64,000 nucleotides of DNA from G964020105 sp964020105 (GCA_964020105.1 OZ026535.1:1302001-1366000), one strand, 5' to 3'; shown: positions 16,993-25,765, counted from the stretch's first letter. Numbers and translations are program-made. The notes: generated by a model not told the origin, from the sequence alone.

Positions 16993-17034
16993 TTTATTGT
17001 CCAAATAATCATTCTCTGCTTATTTTAACTTATC
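16973..17034. repeat. 62-bp direct repeat, copy B (includes parS 3)
   Basis: Second copy of the repeat at 16533-16594; its end overlaps the last five bases of rsmG. Adjacent on the left is the parA-like relic, which sits in the same relation to parS as the real parA does. Confidence 0.9.
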
Positions 17035-17653
17035 TAAGATAATTTATTATAATTATCTTACCCTCTCCTTCTCCTACACTATCAAATGTTTCATGAGAAA
17101 TATTATGGTTTTCTTGATCCTTATATAAAACATCTAGCTCTTCTTTATAGGATTTACCTTTTAGAAATAAAGCTTGACCAGTGGCTTTTATTATAGGACG
17201 TGATAGCTTAACTAATAAAGATAGTTTTGCCATCGCTCTGGAGATTATAAGATCAAAATAAGCATTTTTATCTTTTATGTCTTCTATTCTACTATGAATT
17301 ATATTTATATTTTTTAACTGTAGCTTTTTACTTACCTCATTTAAAAAAGCAACCTTCTTACCACTGGATTCTATAGGATAATAAAAATTTAAAGGATCTA
17401 TAATGGCTAAAACTATAGAAGGTAATCCTGCTCCACTACCAAGATCTGCTATTTTTAAATGCTCTTTGTTTTTGATGAATTTAATTAATTGTAGAGAATC
17501 TATAATATGACGCTCCCATATGTTCTGTATGCTATTATTACTGATTAGATTCATTTTTTTTTGCCAAAAAAGTAAAATCCTTACGTATTCTTCTAGTTTG
17601 TCAATATGATTACTTTCTATGAAAAAATCTTTCTTAATACGATCTGTTAGCAT
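17030..17653 (-). CDS. rsmG: 16S rRNA (guanine527-N7)-methyltransferase RsmG (GidB)
   Basis: SAM-dependent methyltransferase for G527 of 16S rRNA; loss gives low-level streptomycin resistance in other bacteria. The SAM motif IADLGSGAGLPSIVLAI is near residue 69, followed by the family block SSGKKVAFLNEVSKKL near 97 and ISRAMAKLSLLVKL near 138. The N-terminal NLISNNSIQNIWERHIIDSL stretch is also family-typical. Length 207 is normal. The ATG overlaps the mnmG stop by 20 bases, and the pair with parA/parB is the standard origin-proximal arrangement. Confidence 0.94.
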   Translation of the reverse strand: MLTDRIKKDFFIESNHIDKLEEYVRILLFWQKKMNLISNNSIQNIWERHIIDSLQLIKFIKNKEHLKIADLGSGAGLPSIVLAIIDPLNFYYPIESSGKKVAFLNEVSKKLQLKNINIIHSRIEDIKDKNAYFDLIISRAMAKLSLLVKLSRPIIKATGQALFLKGKSYKEELDVLYKDQENHNISHETFDSVGEGEGKIIIINYLR

Positions 17654-19535
17654 GTTCTAACTTACTGGCTAAATTATTGCTTTTTCTAATGTAGGCAAGC
17701 AAAACTATGGCTGAAGATGGAGTTGCTCCTCTTATGCGCATGGCTGCTCCTATGGTTGTGGGTTTAATTTTAGCAAATTTTTCCACTAGTTCAGAGGAAA
17801 GACCATCAATTTTTTTGTAGTCTATGTTTTCAGGAATCTTCAGATTTTCTTCTTTTTCATATGTATTAATTTCTTCTTCTTGTTTTTTTAAATAATGAAA
17901 ATACTTACAATCCGTATTGATAAGCTCCATTATATTAGATGGAATCTCCTGTAATTCGGGATAAATTTTCTTAATATCCTCAATAGATATGGTGGAAAAG
18001 GCTAGAATCTCTAAAATATTTCTTTTTATACCGTCCTGATTAACTGGCAGTCCATGGCTAGCCAAATAATTAGGAGTGCTAATTATTTTAGCCATTTTAT
18101 CTTTATAAAAATTTATTTTTTCATTTTTATCTTTAAAGCATTCATAACGCTCCCTGCTAACTATGCCAAAATCATAACCTTTTTGAGTTAACCGTATATC
18201 TGCATTATCAGCCCGTAAAAGCATTCTATATTCTGCCCTTGAGCTAAACATCCTATATGGCTCTGACACTCCTTGATGAATTAAATCATCAATCATAACC
18301 CCTATATAAGCTTCATTTCGCTTAAGAATAAAAGATTCTCCATTGCTATTAATTGCTTGTATCGCCGCATTAACACCCGCCATTAATCCTTGTCCTGCTG
18401 CTTCTTCATAGCCTGTTGTTCCATTTATTTGCCCAGCAAAAAATAAATTTTTAATCTTTTTTGTTTCTAAAGAAGCTTTTAATTCCTGCGGATTAACATA
18501 ATCATACTCTATGGCATAACCAGGCCTGATAACTTTAACCTTCTCTAAGCCTAACATGGTTCTAATGAATTTTTCTTGCACATCCGCAGGAAGAGACGTT
18601 GATATACCATTAGGATAAACAGTATCATCATCCAGTCCCTCTGGTTCAAGAAAAATCTGATGCCCTGTTTTATCAGCAAAACGTACTACTTTATCCTCAA
18701 TTGACGGACAATACCTCGGGCCAACTCCAGAAATATTACCGCTATACATGGCAGATTTACCAAGATTATCTTTAATTATCTGATGTGTATTAGCATTGGT
18801 TTCAGTTAGATAACACGATATTTGCGGTACAGTTATTTTATCAGTCATAAAAGAAAATGGTTTTGGTTGCAAGTCTGCATCTTGTTTTATTAAAACTTCC
18901 CAATTAATTGTTTTGCCATCCAAACGTGCTGGTGTACCAGTTTTTAATCTAGCCACTTCAAAGTTCATTTTTTTTAGAAATTGTCCCAATCCCAAAGAAG
19001 CTTTAGCATTATATCTTCCAGCAGAATAATTATTCTCTCCCATATGGATAACTCCATTAAGAAATGTACCTGTAGTTAACACCGCTGTCTTTGTAATTAT
19101 CTTAACACTTCCCACCATAACCACATATTTAACCCTATTATCTACAATTTCTATATCCTCAACCTCTCCAACCAATATATGAAAATTATATTGCTTCTTA
19201 TAAATCTCTAAGGTTTCACGTGAAACCTTTTTATAAAGCTTTCTATCCGCCTGTGCCCTTGGACCCTGCACAGCACTCCCTTTTGATGCATTCAACACTC
19301 TGAACTGTATACCAGACCTATCTATTATTTTACCCATAACCCCATCAAGGGCATCTATCTCTCTTACTATATGACCCTTGCCTAATCCACCTATCGCCGG
19401 ATTACACGACATCTCTCCTATGTCCTCCTCAGATAAAGTTATTAAAAGAGTTTTTGCACCATATCTTGCTGCCGCAGTACATGCCTCAACTCCAGCGTGA
19501 CCACCTCCAATAACAATAACATCATATTCTTCCAT
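17634..19535 (-). CDS. mnmG: tRNA uridine-5-carboxymethylaminomethyl modification enzyme MnmG (GidA)
   Basis: FAD-dependent enzyme that with MnmE installs the cmnm5 group on U34 of certain tRNAs. The N-terminal dinucleotide-binding motif VIGGGHAGVEACTAAARYGA is at residues 7-26; CNPAIGGLGKGHIVREIDAL near 45 and GPRYCPSIEDKVVRF near 270 are family signatures, as is NGTTGYEEAAGQGLMAGVNA near 370. Length 633 is normal. Unusually, a perfect parS palindrome lies within the coding sequence at 19210-19229, encoding part of KVSRETLE. Its partner mnmE is two genes upstream. Confidence 0.97.
   Translation of the reverse strand: MEEYDVIVIGGGHAGVEACTAAARYGAKTLLITLSEEDIGEMSCNPAIGGLGKGHIVREIDALDGVMGKIIDRSGIQFRVLNASKGSAVQGPRAQADRKLYKKVSRETLEIYKKQYNFHILVGEVEDIEIVDNRVKYVVMVGSVKIITKTAVLTTGTFLNGVIHMGENNYSAGRYNAKASLGLGQFLKKMNFEVARLKTGTPARLDGKTINWEVLIKQDADLQPKPFSFMTDKITVPQISCYLTETNANTHQIIKDNLGKSAMYSGNISGVGPRYCPSIEDKVVRFADKTGHQIFLEPEGLDDDTVYPNGISTSLPADVQEKFIRTMLGLEKVKVIRPGYAIEYDYVNPQELKASLETKKIKNLFFAGQINGTTGYEEAAGQGLMAGVNAAIQAINSNGESFILKRNEAYIGVMIDDLIHQGVSEPYRMFSSRAEYRMLLRADNADIRLTQKGYDFGIVSRERYECFKDKNEKINFYKDKMAKIISTPNYLASHGLPVNQDGIKRNILEILAFSTISIEDIKKIYPELQEIPSNIMELINTDCKYFHYLKKQEEEINTYEKEENLKIPENIDYKKIDGLSSELVEKFAKIKPTTIGAAMRIRGATPSSAIVLLAYIRKSNNLASKLEHANRSY
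19210..19229. promoter_or_regulatory. parS site 4, inside mnmG coding sequence
   Basis: A perfect 20-bp palindrome identical to sites 1 and 3. Within mnmG (minus strand) it spells KVSRETL, so it is compatible with a conserved helix and may have been selected at the DNA level. It is probably the parent of parS 2. Confidence 0.93.
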
Positions 19536-19553
19536 TTATTACTCTCTATACTC

Positions 19554-19952
19554 TTACTTAAATATAAACTTTTTTAATATTATATACATATATAATGATA
19601 CTCCAACTATACTTACTAATCCTACTATATTTTTATCCATGAATATTTTTTGTAAAATTATAAATATCAATGCACTTATTACTATATTAGAAATATATAA
19701 TAATGCCGTCTTGAAAATCTCTTGCACATAATTAGTGCTTTTTATTGCAAATACTAAATATTTCATAGTAACGTATAATAATGAAATTTGTATCACAGCC
19801 ATTATAATTAACGACAAGTACAGATAATCTCTATAAAATAAATTAATTACTAAAAACACAAACACCATATACGAAATTATTATGTTTAATAGTGTTATTA
19901 TCGTAAATCTTAAAACTTCCGGTATCTTAAAATATAAATTAATTAACGTCAC
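19554..19952 (-). CDS. Small four-span membrane protein, GtrA-like
   Basis: 132 residues with four hydrophobic segments (about 13-35, 43-65, 78-100, 108-128). The pattern LRFTIITLLNIIISYMVFVF, then a short polar turn, then a second span ending in KYLVF resembles the GtrA family, whose members flip or deliver polyprenyl-linked sugars. The start is GTG with GGGAG about eight bases upstream. It sits between mnmE and mnmG with small gaps and is presumably co-transcribed, but no sugar-transfer gene is adjacent, so any role is uncertain. It could also be an unrelated tetraspan membrane protein. Confidence 0.55.
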   Translation of the reverse strand: MTLINLYFKIPEVLRFTIITLLNIIISYMVFVFLVINLFYRDYLYLSLIIMAVIQISLLYVTMKYLVFAIKSTNYVQEIFKTALLYISNIVISALIFIILQKIFMDKNIVGLVSIVGVSLYMYIILKKFIFK

Positions 19953-20031
19953 ACTTATTCTCCCTTTTCTTATTTGAATATAAGAATGATCAATACTAAA
20001 GTGAAAAATACTTACTATTACAACCTTGTAA

Positions 20032-21360
20032 CTACTTACCTATACAAAATTTACTGAATATTATACCTAGTATCTCTTCTATATCAATCTTTCCCATGAT
20101 TTTACCTATGCCATTTAATGCTAATCTTAAATGTAAAGCAGAAATTATAATATCATTGCTAGTTTCTTGCGCAAAATTTAATTCCTCTAAACAACCTAAG
20201 ATTATATTTTTATGCCTTTGTTGCAATATAATAGGATGTTCATACAATGCAGTTATATCTTCTAATTTACTTACAAACGCCTTTTTAAATTTATCTAATC
20301 CCTCTAAAGATCTTAATGATATTAAATATTCCCCTGTTTTACTATCTATATTAGGATTTATATCTATTTTATTTATTAATAAAAAACTATTTTCATCCAC
20401 GTACTTTTGCACATTAGCATACGATTTCTCAAAATTTGTAGCATCTAACATAATTATCTTTATATCAGCTTGTTTAGCCTTTTCAATCGCTCTTTTAATC
20501 CCTTCTTTTTCAATTATATCCTCTGACTCTCTAATGCCAGCAGTATCAGATAATAACACAGGAAATCCCTCAACGTCCAAAAATACTTCTATAACGTCCC
20601 TTGTTGTTCCCTCTATCTCAGATACTATTGCAACATCCTTACCAGATAAATAATTTATTAATGTAGATTTACCAACATTAGCACTTCCTATTATTGCAAC
20701 AACTATTCCCTCCCTAATTTTTTTTATACTATCAGAGTAATCTACTTGATTTTTCATCTCTATAATCAAATTGTTAATATTCTCTTTTGCAAGTATAAAT
20801 GTATCCTCCGGAATTTCTTGATCTGAAAAATCTATTGTTGCCTCGTAAAAAGCTAATGTATTCTTTAGCTCCTCATACCACTTATTATATTTTCCACCAA
20901 TCTCTCCTGTTAACTCCCTTAATGATTGCTTCCTTTGTAAGGTAGTTTGTGCATTAATTAAATCTAATATACCCTCTGCTTGTAATATGTCTATCTTACC
21001 TTTTTCAAGTGCTATCCTAGTAAATTCACCAGGTTCAGCCAATCTATGATTATCCATAAGTGACAATGTATACAGCAAATCTTTAATCACAGCCACAGAA
21101 CCATGTACGTGATATTCTACTAAAATCTCTCCGGTGTAACTTTTTCCCTCAGGAAAAACAACCACCAATGCCTTATCTATTATATTATCTTCACTATCAT
21201 AGATATAACTTAAAGTCATCTGAGAAAATTTAAAATTATCTCTTTTAGTTAATTTTTTTAAACCTTTTAAAGCTGAAACGCCAGACACTCTTATTACAGC
21301 AATCGCAGATCTGGCAAAAGCCGTTGACAGTGCAAATACTGTGTTTTTTCCCATACTCAT
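20032..21360 (-). CDS. mnmE: tRNA modification GTPase MnmE (TrmE)
   Basis: GTPase partner of MnmG in U34 tRNA modification. The N-terminal folate-binding-like domain (residues 1-120, with VEYHVHGSVAV near 82) is followed by a helical domain and an inserted G domain: G1 GSANVGKSTL near 224, G2 EGTTRDV near 249, G3 DTAG near 271, G4 NKID near 332. The protein ends in CIGK, the invariant C-terminus. Length 442 is normal. It starts 8 bases after rho and may be co-transcribed with it. A second ATG two codons in (21354) is equally possible. Confidence 0.97.
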   Translation of the reverse strand: MSMGKNTVFALSTAFARSAIAVIRVSGVSALKGLKKLTKRDNFKFSQMTLSYIYDSEDNIIDKALVVVFPEGKSYTGEILVEYHVHGSVAVIKDLLYTLSLMDNHRLAEPGEFTRIALEKGKIDILQAEGILDLINAQTTLQRKQSLRELTGEIGGKYNKWYEELKNTLAFYEATIDFSDQEIPEDTFILAKENINNLIIEMKNQVDYSDSIKKIREGIVVAIIGSANVGKSTLINYLSGKDVAIVSEIEGTTRDVIEVFLDVEGFPVLLSDTAGIRESEDIIEKEGIKRAIEKAKQADIKIIMLDATNFEKSYANVQKYVDENSFLLINKIDINPNIDSKTGEYLISLRSLEGLDKFKKAFVSKLEDITALYEHPIILQQRHKNIILGCLEELNFAQETSNDIIISALHLRLALNGIGKIMGKIDIEEILGIIFSKFCIGK

Positions 21361-21368
21361 TCATCTGA

Positions 21369-22634
21369 TTATGAATTCATATTTTGAAAAAAATCTTCGT
21401 TAGTTTTATAAACCTTCATTTTATCTAGAAGAAAATCCATAGAATCACTAACTCCCATTTGTATTAGTATTCTTCTAAGTACCCACATCCTCTGTAAAAC
21501 CATTGGCTCAAGAAGCAACTCTTCCTTTCTTGTACCAGATTTTGTAATGTCTACTGATGGAAAAACTCTTTTATCCGATAATTTTCTATCAAGAATAATT
21601 TCAGCATTACCTGTACCCTTAAATTCCTCAAATATAACCTCATCCATCCGCGATCCAGTTTCTATTAATGCTGTGGATATTATTGTTAAGGATCCTCCTT
21701 CTTCAATATTTCTAGCTGCCCCAAAAAATCTCTTTGGTTTCTGTAATGCGTTAGCATCTACTCCTCCTGTTAATACCTTTCCAGAAGAAGGTACAACCGT
21801 ATTATATGCTCTGGCAAGTCTAGTTATGGAATCCAACAGAATAACCACATCTTTTTTATTCTCAACTAATCTTTTTGCCTTCTCTAAAACCATTTCCGCC
21901 ACCTGCACGTGCCTTGTAGCAGGCTCATCAAAAGTTGAACTTATAACTTCTCCCTTAACAGATCTCATCATATCTGTCACCTCCTCAGGTCTTTCATCTA
22001 TCAGTAACACCATTAGATAACACTCAGGATAGTTTCTTGATATGGAGTTAGCAATATTCTGTAACATAACTGTCTTACCTGTCCTAGGTGGCGCCACAAT
22101 TAATGCCCTCTGTCCCTTCCCTATTGGGGCCACAAGATCTAAAATCCTCCCTGTACAATCTTTTGCTCCACTTGTTTCCATTATCAATCTCGACTCAGGA
22201 TATAAAGGTGTTAAATTATCAAAAGTTATTCTTTGCTTTAATGCATTGATATCCTGGAAATTTACTTGATTTATCTTAGATAGTGCAAAGTATTTTTCTG
22301 AATCTTTTGGTGATCTAATTTCTCCCTTTATCGTATCTCCAGTTTTTAATCCCATCTTCCTGATCTGACTAGGTGATACATAAATATCGTCAGGTCCAGG
22401 TAAATAGTTGGATTCTGAACTCCTTAAAAATCCATAACCATCCATTAAAACTTCCAGTACTCCTTGCCCTACAGTAGTTATCTCTTTTTCTGTTAATTTT
22501 TTTAATATTGAAAACATAAGGTCTTGTTTTCTTAAATCAGCGGGATTTTCTATCTCTAGTTGAGATGCAAAATCTACTAAAGATGGTAAAGATTTACTTT
22601 TCAATTCACTTAAATTTTTTACATTAGTATCCAT
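21369..22634 (-). CDS. rho: Transcription termination factor Rho
   Basis: Hexameric RNA helicase that ends transcription at rut sites. The primary RNA-binding domain includes GVLEVLMDGYGFLRS near residue 60, the Walker A region IVAPPRTGKTVML near 180, Walker B VLLIDERPEEVTDM near 210, and the late loop region TGGVDANALQKPKRF near 285. At 421 residues it is a compact Rho without insertions. It is the last minus-strand gene before the candidate replication origin, with transcription leading away from it. No strong ribosome-binding site is visible. Confidence 0.97.
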   Translation of the reverse strand: MDTNVKNLSELKSKSLPSLVDFASQLEIENPADLRKQDLMFSILKKLTEKEITTVGQGVLEVLMDGYGFLRSSESNYLPGPDDIYVSPSQIRKMGLKTGDTIKGEIRSPKDSEKYFALSKINQVNFQDINALKQRITFDNLTPLYPESRLIMETSGAKDCTGRILDLVAPIGKGQRALIVAPPRTGKTVMLQNIANSISRNYPECYLMVLLIDERPEEVTDMMRSVKGEVISSTFDEPATRHVQVAEMVLEKAKRLVENKKDVVILLDSITRLARAYNTVVPSSGKVLTGGVDANALQKPKRFFGAARNIEEGGSLTIISTALIETGSRMDEVIFEEFKGTGNAEIILDRKLSDKRVFPSVDITKSGTRKEELLLEPMVLQRMWVLRRILIQMGVSDSMDFLLDKMKVYKTNEDFFQNMNS

Positions 22635-22857
22635 TATTTATACTCTATACATTATTGGATTTTTAAAGGAAGATATTAACAATTTGTTGGTGGAAATAAT
22701 TTTCACTATTTAACATAGAAAAGTTATCAAGAAAAATCAAGAGAAAATAATTTTATTTCTACATTATAGTTTTAATAATAGCATACTAAGATAATAATAA
22801 GATATAAAAAAATAGTAGATAGTAGTAATACCTGTGGAAACTATTTATGAAGATTTA

Positions 22858-22872
22858 TTAACATTTAGTTAA
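22858..22872. promoter_or_regulatory. CtrA-type box 1 (TTAA-N7-TTAA)
   Basis: TTAACATTTAGTTAA, an exact match to the alphaproteobacterial CtrA full site, in the rho-aroE spacer. Confidence 0.6.
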
Positions 22873-22923
22873 CATTTTTAATTGGACTTGTAGTATAATA
22901 AAGACAAGGTCTGCTCGTGTTTG

Positions 22924-22938
22924 TTAACATATTGTTAA
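22924..22938. promoter_or_regulatory. CtrA-type box 2 (TTAA-N7-TTAA)
   Basis: TTAACATATTGTTAA, an exact match, 66 bases from box 1. The spacer bases start CAT as in box 1. Confidence 0.6.
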
Positions 22939-22954
22939 AAAAATTTTTCTTTTA

Positions 22955-22969
22955 TTAATATCCTGTTAA
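22955..22969. promoter_or_regulatory. CtrA-type box 3 (TTAA-N7-TTAA)
   Basis: TTAATATCCTGTTAA, an exact match, 31 bases from box 2 (close to three helical turns). Confidence 0.6.
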
Positions 22970-23065
22970 TAAAAATTTCTTAATTGTTAACAAAAAATAA
23001 TTACACAACAATTACACAGGTTGAGTAGCACAGTGCTAAGAGGATTTTAAATAGATGGTCAACAC

Positions 23066-23833
23066 ATGGCTAAATATGGGTTAGTAGGTAATAATATAAA
23101 ATATTCCTTATCGCCAAAAATATATGGATTATGGTTTAAAAAATATCAATTAATCCATACTTATGATTTATTAGATATTCCTATACTAAGCTTTTCTGAG
23201 GATTTTTTAAAGAATCTCTTTTATAATGAAGGTTATATTGCTTTAAATTTCACTAAACCCTTTAAAGAGAGGGCTAATGATTTTTGTTTTAAAAAATCAA
23301 CAGAAGTTAATTATATAAAATCCATCAATACACTATGTTATAATAATAATCAGTTAATGGCCTATAACACAGATTATAAAGGTCTATTAGATTCTTTTAC
23401 ACACTACCAATTAAATTTTCATACTAAAAACATTCTTATCTTAGGAGCAGGGGGAGCTTGTAAGGCTTTATTATACGCTCTAAAAGATAAAAATACCAAT
23501 ATATATATATATAATCGCTCTGCAGAGAGGCTAAAAGAAACAGTTGAAATATTTCAAGATATGGGAATTATTATTTATAATAATTCCATTCATAAAAATT
23601 TCCATATGATTTTTAATACAACTTCTGCCGATTTTCAAGAGGTATTAAATGCCTTATCTATTAAAATTAATGATACCACCTTATATTATGATCTAAACTA
23701 TCATCATAGTGGGGATCAATTATCAAAACAAAACTATATTGATGGAAAGGCTATGTTATTATATCAAGCAAGTCATAATTTCCACTTATATTTTGGCATT
23801 AAACCTAAGGTAACCCTAGGTGATAAAATATGA
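23066..23833 (+). CDS. aroE: Shikimate dehydrogenase AroE
   Basis: Reduces 3-dehydroshikimate to shikimate with NADPH in the chorismate pathway. Shikimate-binding SLSP is at residues 14-17; the catalytic lysine lies in NFTKPFKERAND near 73 (usually NVTxPxK), and the catalytic aspartate in YNTDYKGLL near 110. The nucleotide-binding loop LILGAGGACKALLYAL is near 132, with YNRSAER after it. At 255 residues it is slightly short, and it is more diverged than its neighbours. Its stop overlaps the coaE ATG by 4 bases. No other shikimate gene is in the window, so whether the pathway is complete cannot be judged here. Confidence 0.88.
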   Translation: MAKYGLVGNNIKYSLSPKIYGLWFKKYQLIHTYDLLDIPILSFSEDFLKNLFYNEGYIALNFTKPFKERANDFCFKKSTEVNYIKSINTLCYNNNQLMAYNTDYKGLLDSFTHYQLNFHTKNILILGAGGACKALLYALKDKNTNIYIYNRSAERLKETVEIFQDMGIIIYNNSIHKNFHMIFNTTSADFQEVLNALSIKINDTTLYYDLNYHHSGDQLSKQNYIDGKAMLLYQASHNFHLYFGIKPKVTLGDKI

Positions 23834-24420
23834 AGGTAGTGGGAATCACAGGATTAATAGGATGTGGTAAAAGTACGGTGACACAAATTTTTGCGGAAAG
23901 TGGATTTTTATCTTTTAATGCTGATAACTACGTTAGGGATTTGAATTCTAAGAAAGAGATTATAGATGAAATAAAAAAATCTTTTCCAAGAAGTGTTATC
24001 AATGGAGTTTTGCAAAAAGATATTTTAAAGAAAGAGCTTTTTTTAAACTATAGCCAAAAGATAAGAATTTTAGAATCCATTTATCATCCTTATGTCATCA
24101 AAGAAGTTAAAAATTTTTTACTAATCAATCAAGGGTTATTAAGAAAGCAGATAGTTCTTGAGATACCTTTATTATTTGAAGCAGAACTAGACAAGCTATG
24201 TGGTTATACAGTTTTAGTAAAATGCAGTAAAGAAAATCAAGTAGCAAGAGTACTCTCTAGAGGCAATATGGATCTTGATAGTTTAGAAAAAGTGATGCAT
24301 AAACAAGGAGATACAAAAGATAAAGAAAAAAAAGCTACCTTTATAATAAATAATGATGGAAGTTTAGAAAAATTAAGACTACATGTAACAAATATAGTAA
24401 ACAGGATTAAAAATGAATAG
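23830..24420 (+). CDS. coaE: Dephospho-CoA kinase CoaE
   Basis: Last step of coenzyme A synthesis, phosphorylating the 3'-hydroxyl of dephospho-CoA. The P-loop GLIGCGKST is at residues 8-16, FNADNYVRDL near 34 corresponds to the family D-x-D/E block, and LEIPLLFEAELDKLC near 115 is the substrate-lid region. Length 196 is normal. The ATG overlaps the aroE stop (ATGA), and its own stop overlaps dnaQ by 8 bases, so aroE-coaE-dnaQ is a tightly coupled operon, as in Caulobacter near the origin. Confidence 0.95.
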   Translation: MKVVGITGLIGCGKSTVTQIFAESGFLSFNADNYVRDLNSKKEIIDEIKKSFPRSVINGVLQKDILKKELFLNYSQKIRILESIYHPYVIKEVKNFLLINQGLLRKQIVLEIPLLFEAELDKLCGYTVLVKCSKENQVARVLSRGNMDLDSLEKVMHKQGDTKDKEKKATFIINNDGSLEKLRLHVTNIVNRIKNE

Positions 24421-25099
24421 GAAGATATTATTAGATCTGGAAACCACAGGTCTTTCCCATAAAAATGGCGATAAGATAATAGAAATTGCAGCCATAGAAT
24501 TACATGATGATCATTTAATTGGGAAGGAGTATCACAGATATATAAATCCTAAAAGGAGTATTCCCAAAGAAGCTACAGCTGTGCACGGAATAAAAGATAT
24601 GGATGTTGCCAACTCTCCCACATTTGCTGATATATCTGATGAGTTTTTGAAATTCATAGGAGATTCTGCTATAATAGCACACAATGCTACTTTCGATATG
24701 GGATTCATAAATGCCGAATTAGCAGAATGTGGCAAAGACGCCTATAGTGAAGATAGATCCATAGATACACTAAAAATCGCGCAGGTAGTATTTCCTGGGC
24801 AGAGAAATAGGCTTGATGATTTATGTAAACGCTTCAATATAGATAATAGTAGTAGGAAAGAAAACCACGGAGCCCTTATTGATACAAGGCTTCTTGCGGA
24901 AGTTTATATAAAATTACTTAGTGAGAAAAATAAGGATTATGGTGATTCTCTAAGGGGGCACTCTAAAGATAGTGAGGTTTTATTAAAGGATTATAAAACT
25001 AATTTTCCTAAGAGGAGTTTCCCATTAAGTGAACTAGAAGAAGCAAATCATAAAGAATTTGTAAAGAGCATTAATGGTCAACTATGGTTAAAACAATAA
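24413..25099 (+). CDS. dnaQ: DNA polymerase III epsilon subunit (3'-5' proofreading exonuclease) DnaQ
   Basis: Proofreading subunit of the replicative polymerase. Exo I LLDLETTGL holds the catalytic D8 and E10; Exo II IAHNATFDMGF near residue 88 holds the next Asp; Exo III HGALIDTRLLAEVY near 160 holds His and Asp of the DEDDh type. The C-terminal ~45 residues are the polymerase-binding tail. Length 228 is normal. It overlaps coaE by 8 bases, and the next gene follows 18 bases downstream. Confidence 0.95.
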   Translation: MNRKILLDLETTGLSHKNGDKIIEIAAIELHDDHLIGKEYHRYINPKRSIPKEATAVHGIKDMDVANSPTFADISDEFLKFIGDSAIIAHNATFDMGFINAELAECGKDAYSEDRSIDTLKIAQVVFPGQRNRLDDLCKRFNIDNSSRKENHGALIDTRLLAEVYIKLLSEKNKDYGDSLRGHSKDSEVLLKDYKTNFPKRSFPLSELEEANHKEFVKSINGQLWLKQ

Positions 25100-25117
25100 A
25101 ATAATGGAGATACTTTT

Positions 25118-25759
25118 ATGGACGCGGTCCTTCAATACATAGATCTAATAGTATTAGCAGCCTTAGCTGTAGTTTTATTTTTTATTTTCAAAAGAATGAT
25201 AGGCAAAAAAATTGGTTATCAGAAAAACACCCTTGGTGGTGCTATTCCTGTACAAAATGTACCTACAAAAGCATTAGAGGTTGAAAGCTTTAAATATCCT
25301 GATGGTAGCTTATATCATAAGATGGAAATTATAGAAAGGGCAGATTCTTCATTTAAGAAACAAGACTTTATAGAATCAGCTAAAAAAGCTTTTGAAATGA
25401 TAAGTAGTGCTTTTTACAACAATAATATACAGATAATCCAAAATTTTGTGACCACTAAAATATATGATGCTTTTTCTGAAGTTGTAAATCAAAGGGCAAA
25501 AGAAGGGAAAGCTCTGCAGATACAAATTAAAAAGTTCTTACTTGTGGATTTAGTAGATATCAAGATAGATGAAAATAGTAATGCTTATATATCTGTAAAA
25601 TATGTAACAGAGCAGTCAAGGATTGAACATTCTTCTGAATTAGATCTATCTGAGACAAAACAAAATCAGAATCTAATAAAAGAGATTACAGAGATATGGA
25701 CTTTTACTAAAAATTTGAAAGAAAATGTTTCAATTTGGAAATTAGCACAAACTCGTTAG
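25118..25759 (+). CDS. TimA / Tim44-like inner-membrane protein
   Basis: Alphaproteobacterial homologue of the mitochondrial import factor Tim44. A single N-terminal membrane span (about residues 5-25) and a basic linker are followed by a Tim44 C-terminal-type domain (about 85-213) with FKKQDFIESAKKAFEMI and a TEIWTFTKNL block near the end, as in this family. GGAG lies about eight bases before the ATG. The place after dnaQ near the origin matches other alphaproteobacteria. The bacterial role is not settled; it probably associates with inner-membrane complexes. Confidence 0.85.
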   Translation: MDAVLQYIDLIVLAALAVVLFFIFKRMIGKKIGYQKNTLGGAIPVQNVPTKALEVESFKYPDGSLYHKMEIIERADSSFKKQDFIESAKKAFEMISSAFYNNNIQIIQNFVTTKIYDAFSEVVNQRAKEGKALQIQIKKFLLVDLVDIKIDENSNAYISVKYVTEQSRIEHSSELDLSETKQNQNLIKEITEIWTFTKNLKENVSIWKLAQTR

Positions 25760-25765
25760 TAATTC

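Larger units (their letters stand above)
16510..17029. other. 520-bp par spacer between rsmG and parA
   Basis: This non-coding stretch holds three parS sites, two copies of a 62-bp repeat, a relocated mnmG fragment and a parA relic. Only about 110 bases (16702-16810) have no source that I can recognise. parA promoter elements are likely here, but I could not single out a convincing pair. Confidence 0.8.
22635..23065. other. Candidate chromosome replication origin (oriC)
   Basis: A 431-bp AT-rich spacer with no coding potential between rho (leftward) and aroE (rightward). It contains three exact TTAA-N7-TTAA CtrA-type boxes within 112 bases, a fourth half-matching one, DnaA-box-like 9-mers matching seven of nine bases (TTATCAAGA at 22724, TGTGGAAAC at 22833), and a direct repeat AATTACACA at 22999 and 23010. 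In Caulobacter and relatives the origin lies in this gene neighbourhood, with rho-mnmE-mnmG-parAB on one side and aroE-coaE-dnaQ on the other. Origin activity is inferred. Confidence 0.7.

Noticed and set aside
22999..23018. Direct repeat AATTACACA/AATTACACA as DnaA boxes or iterons
   Set aside because: Each unit matches the DnaA consensus at only about five of nine positions; kept only as a note within the origin entry.
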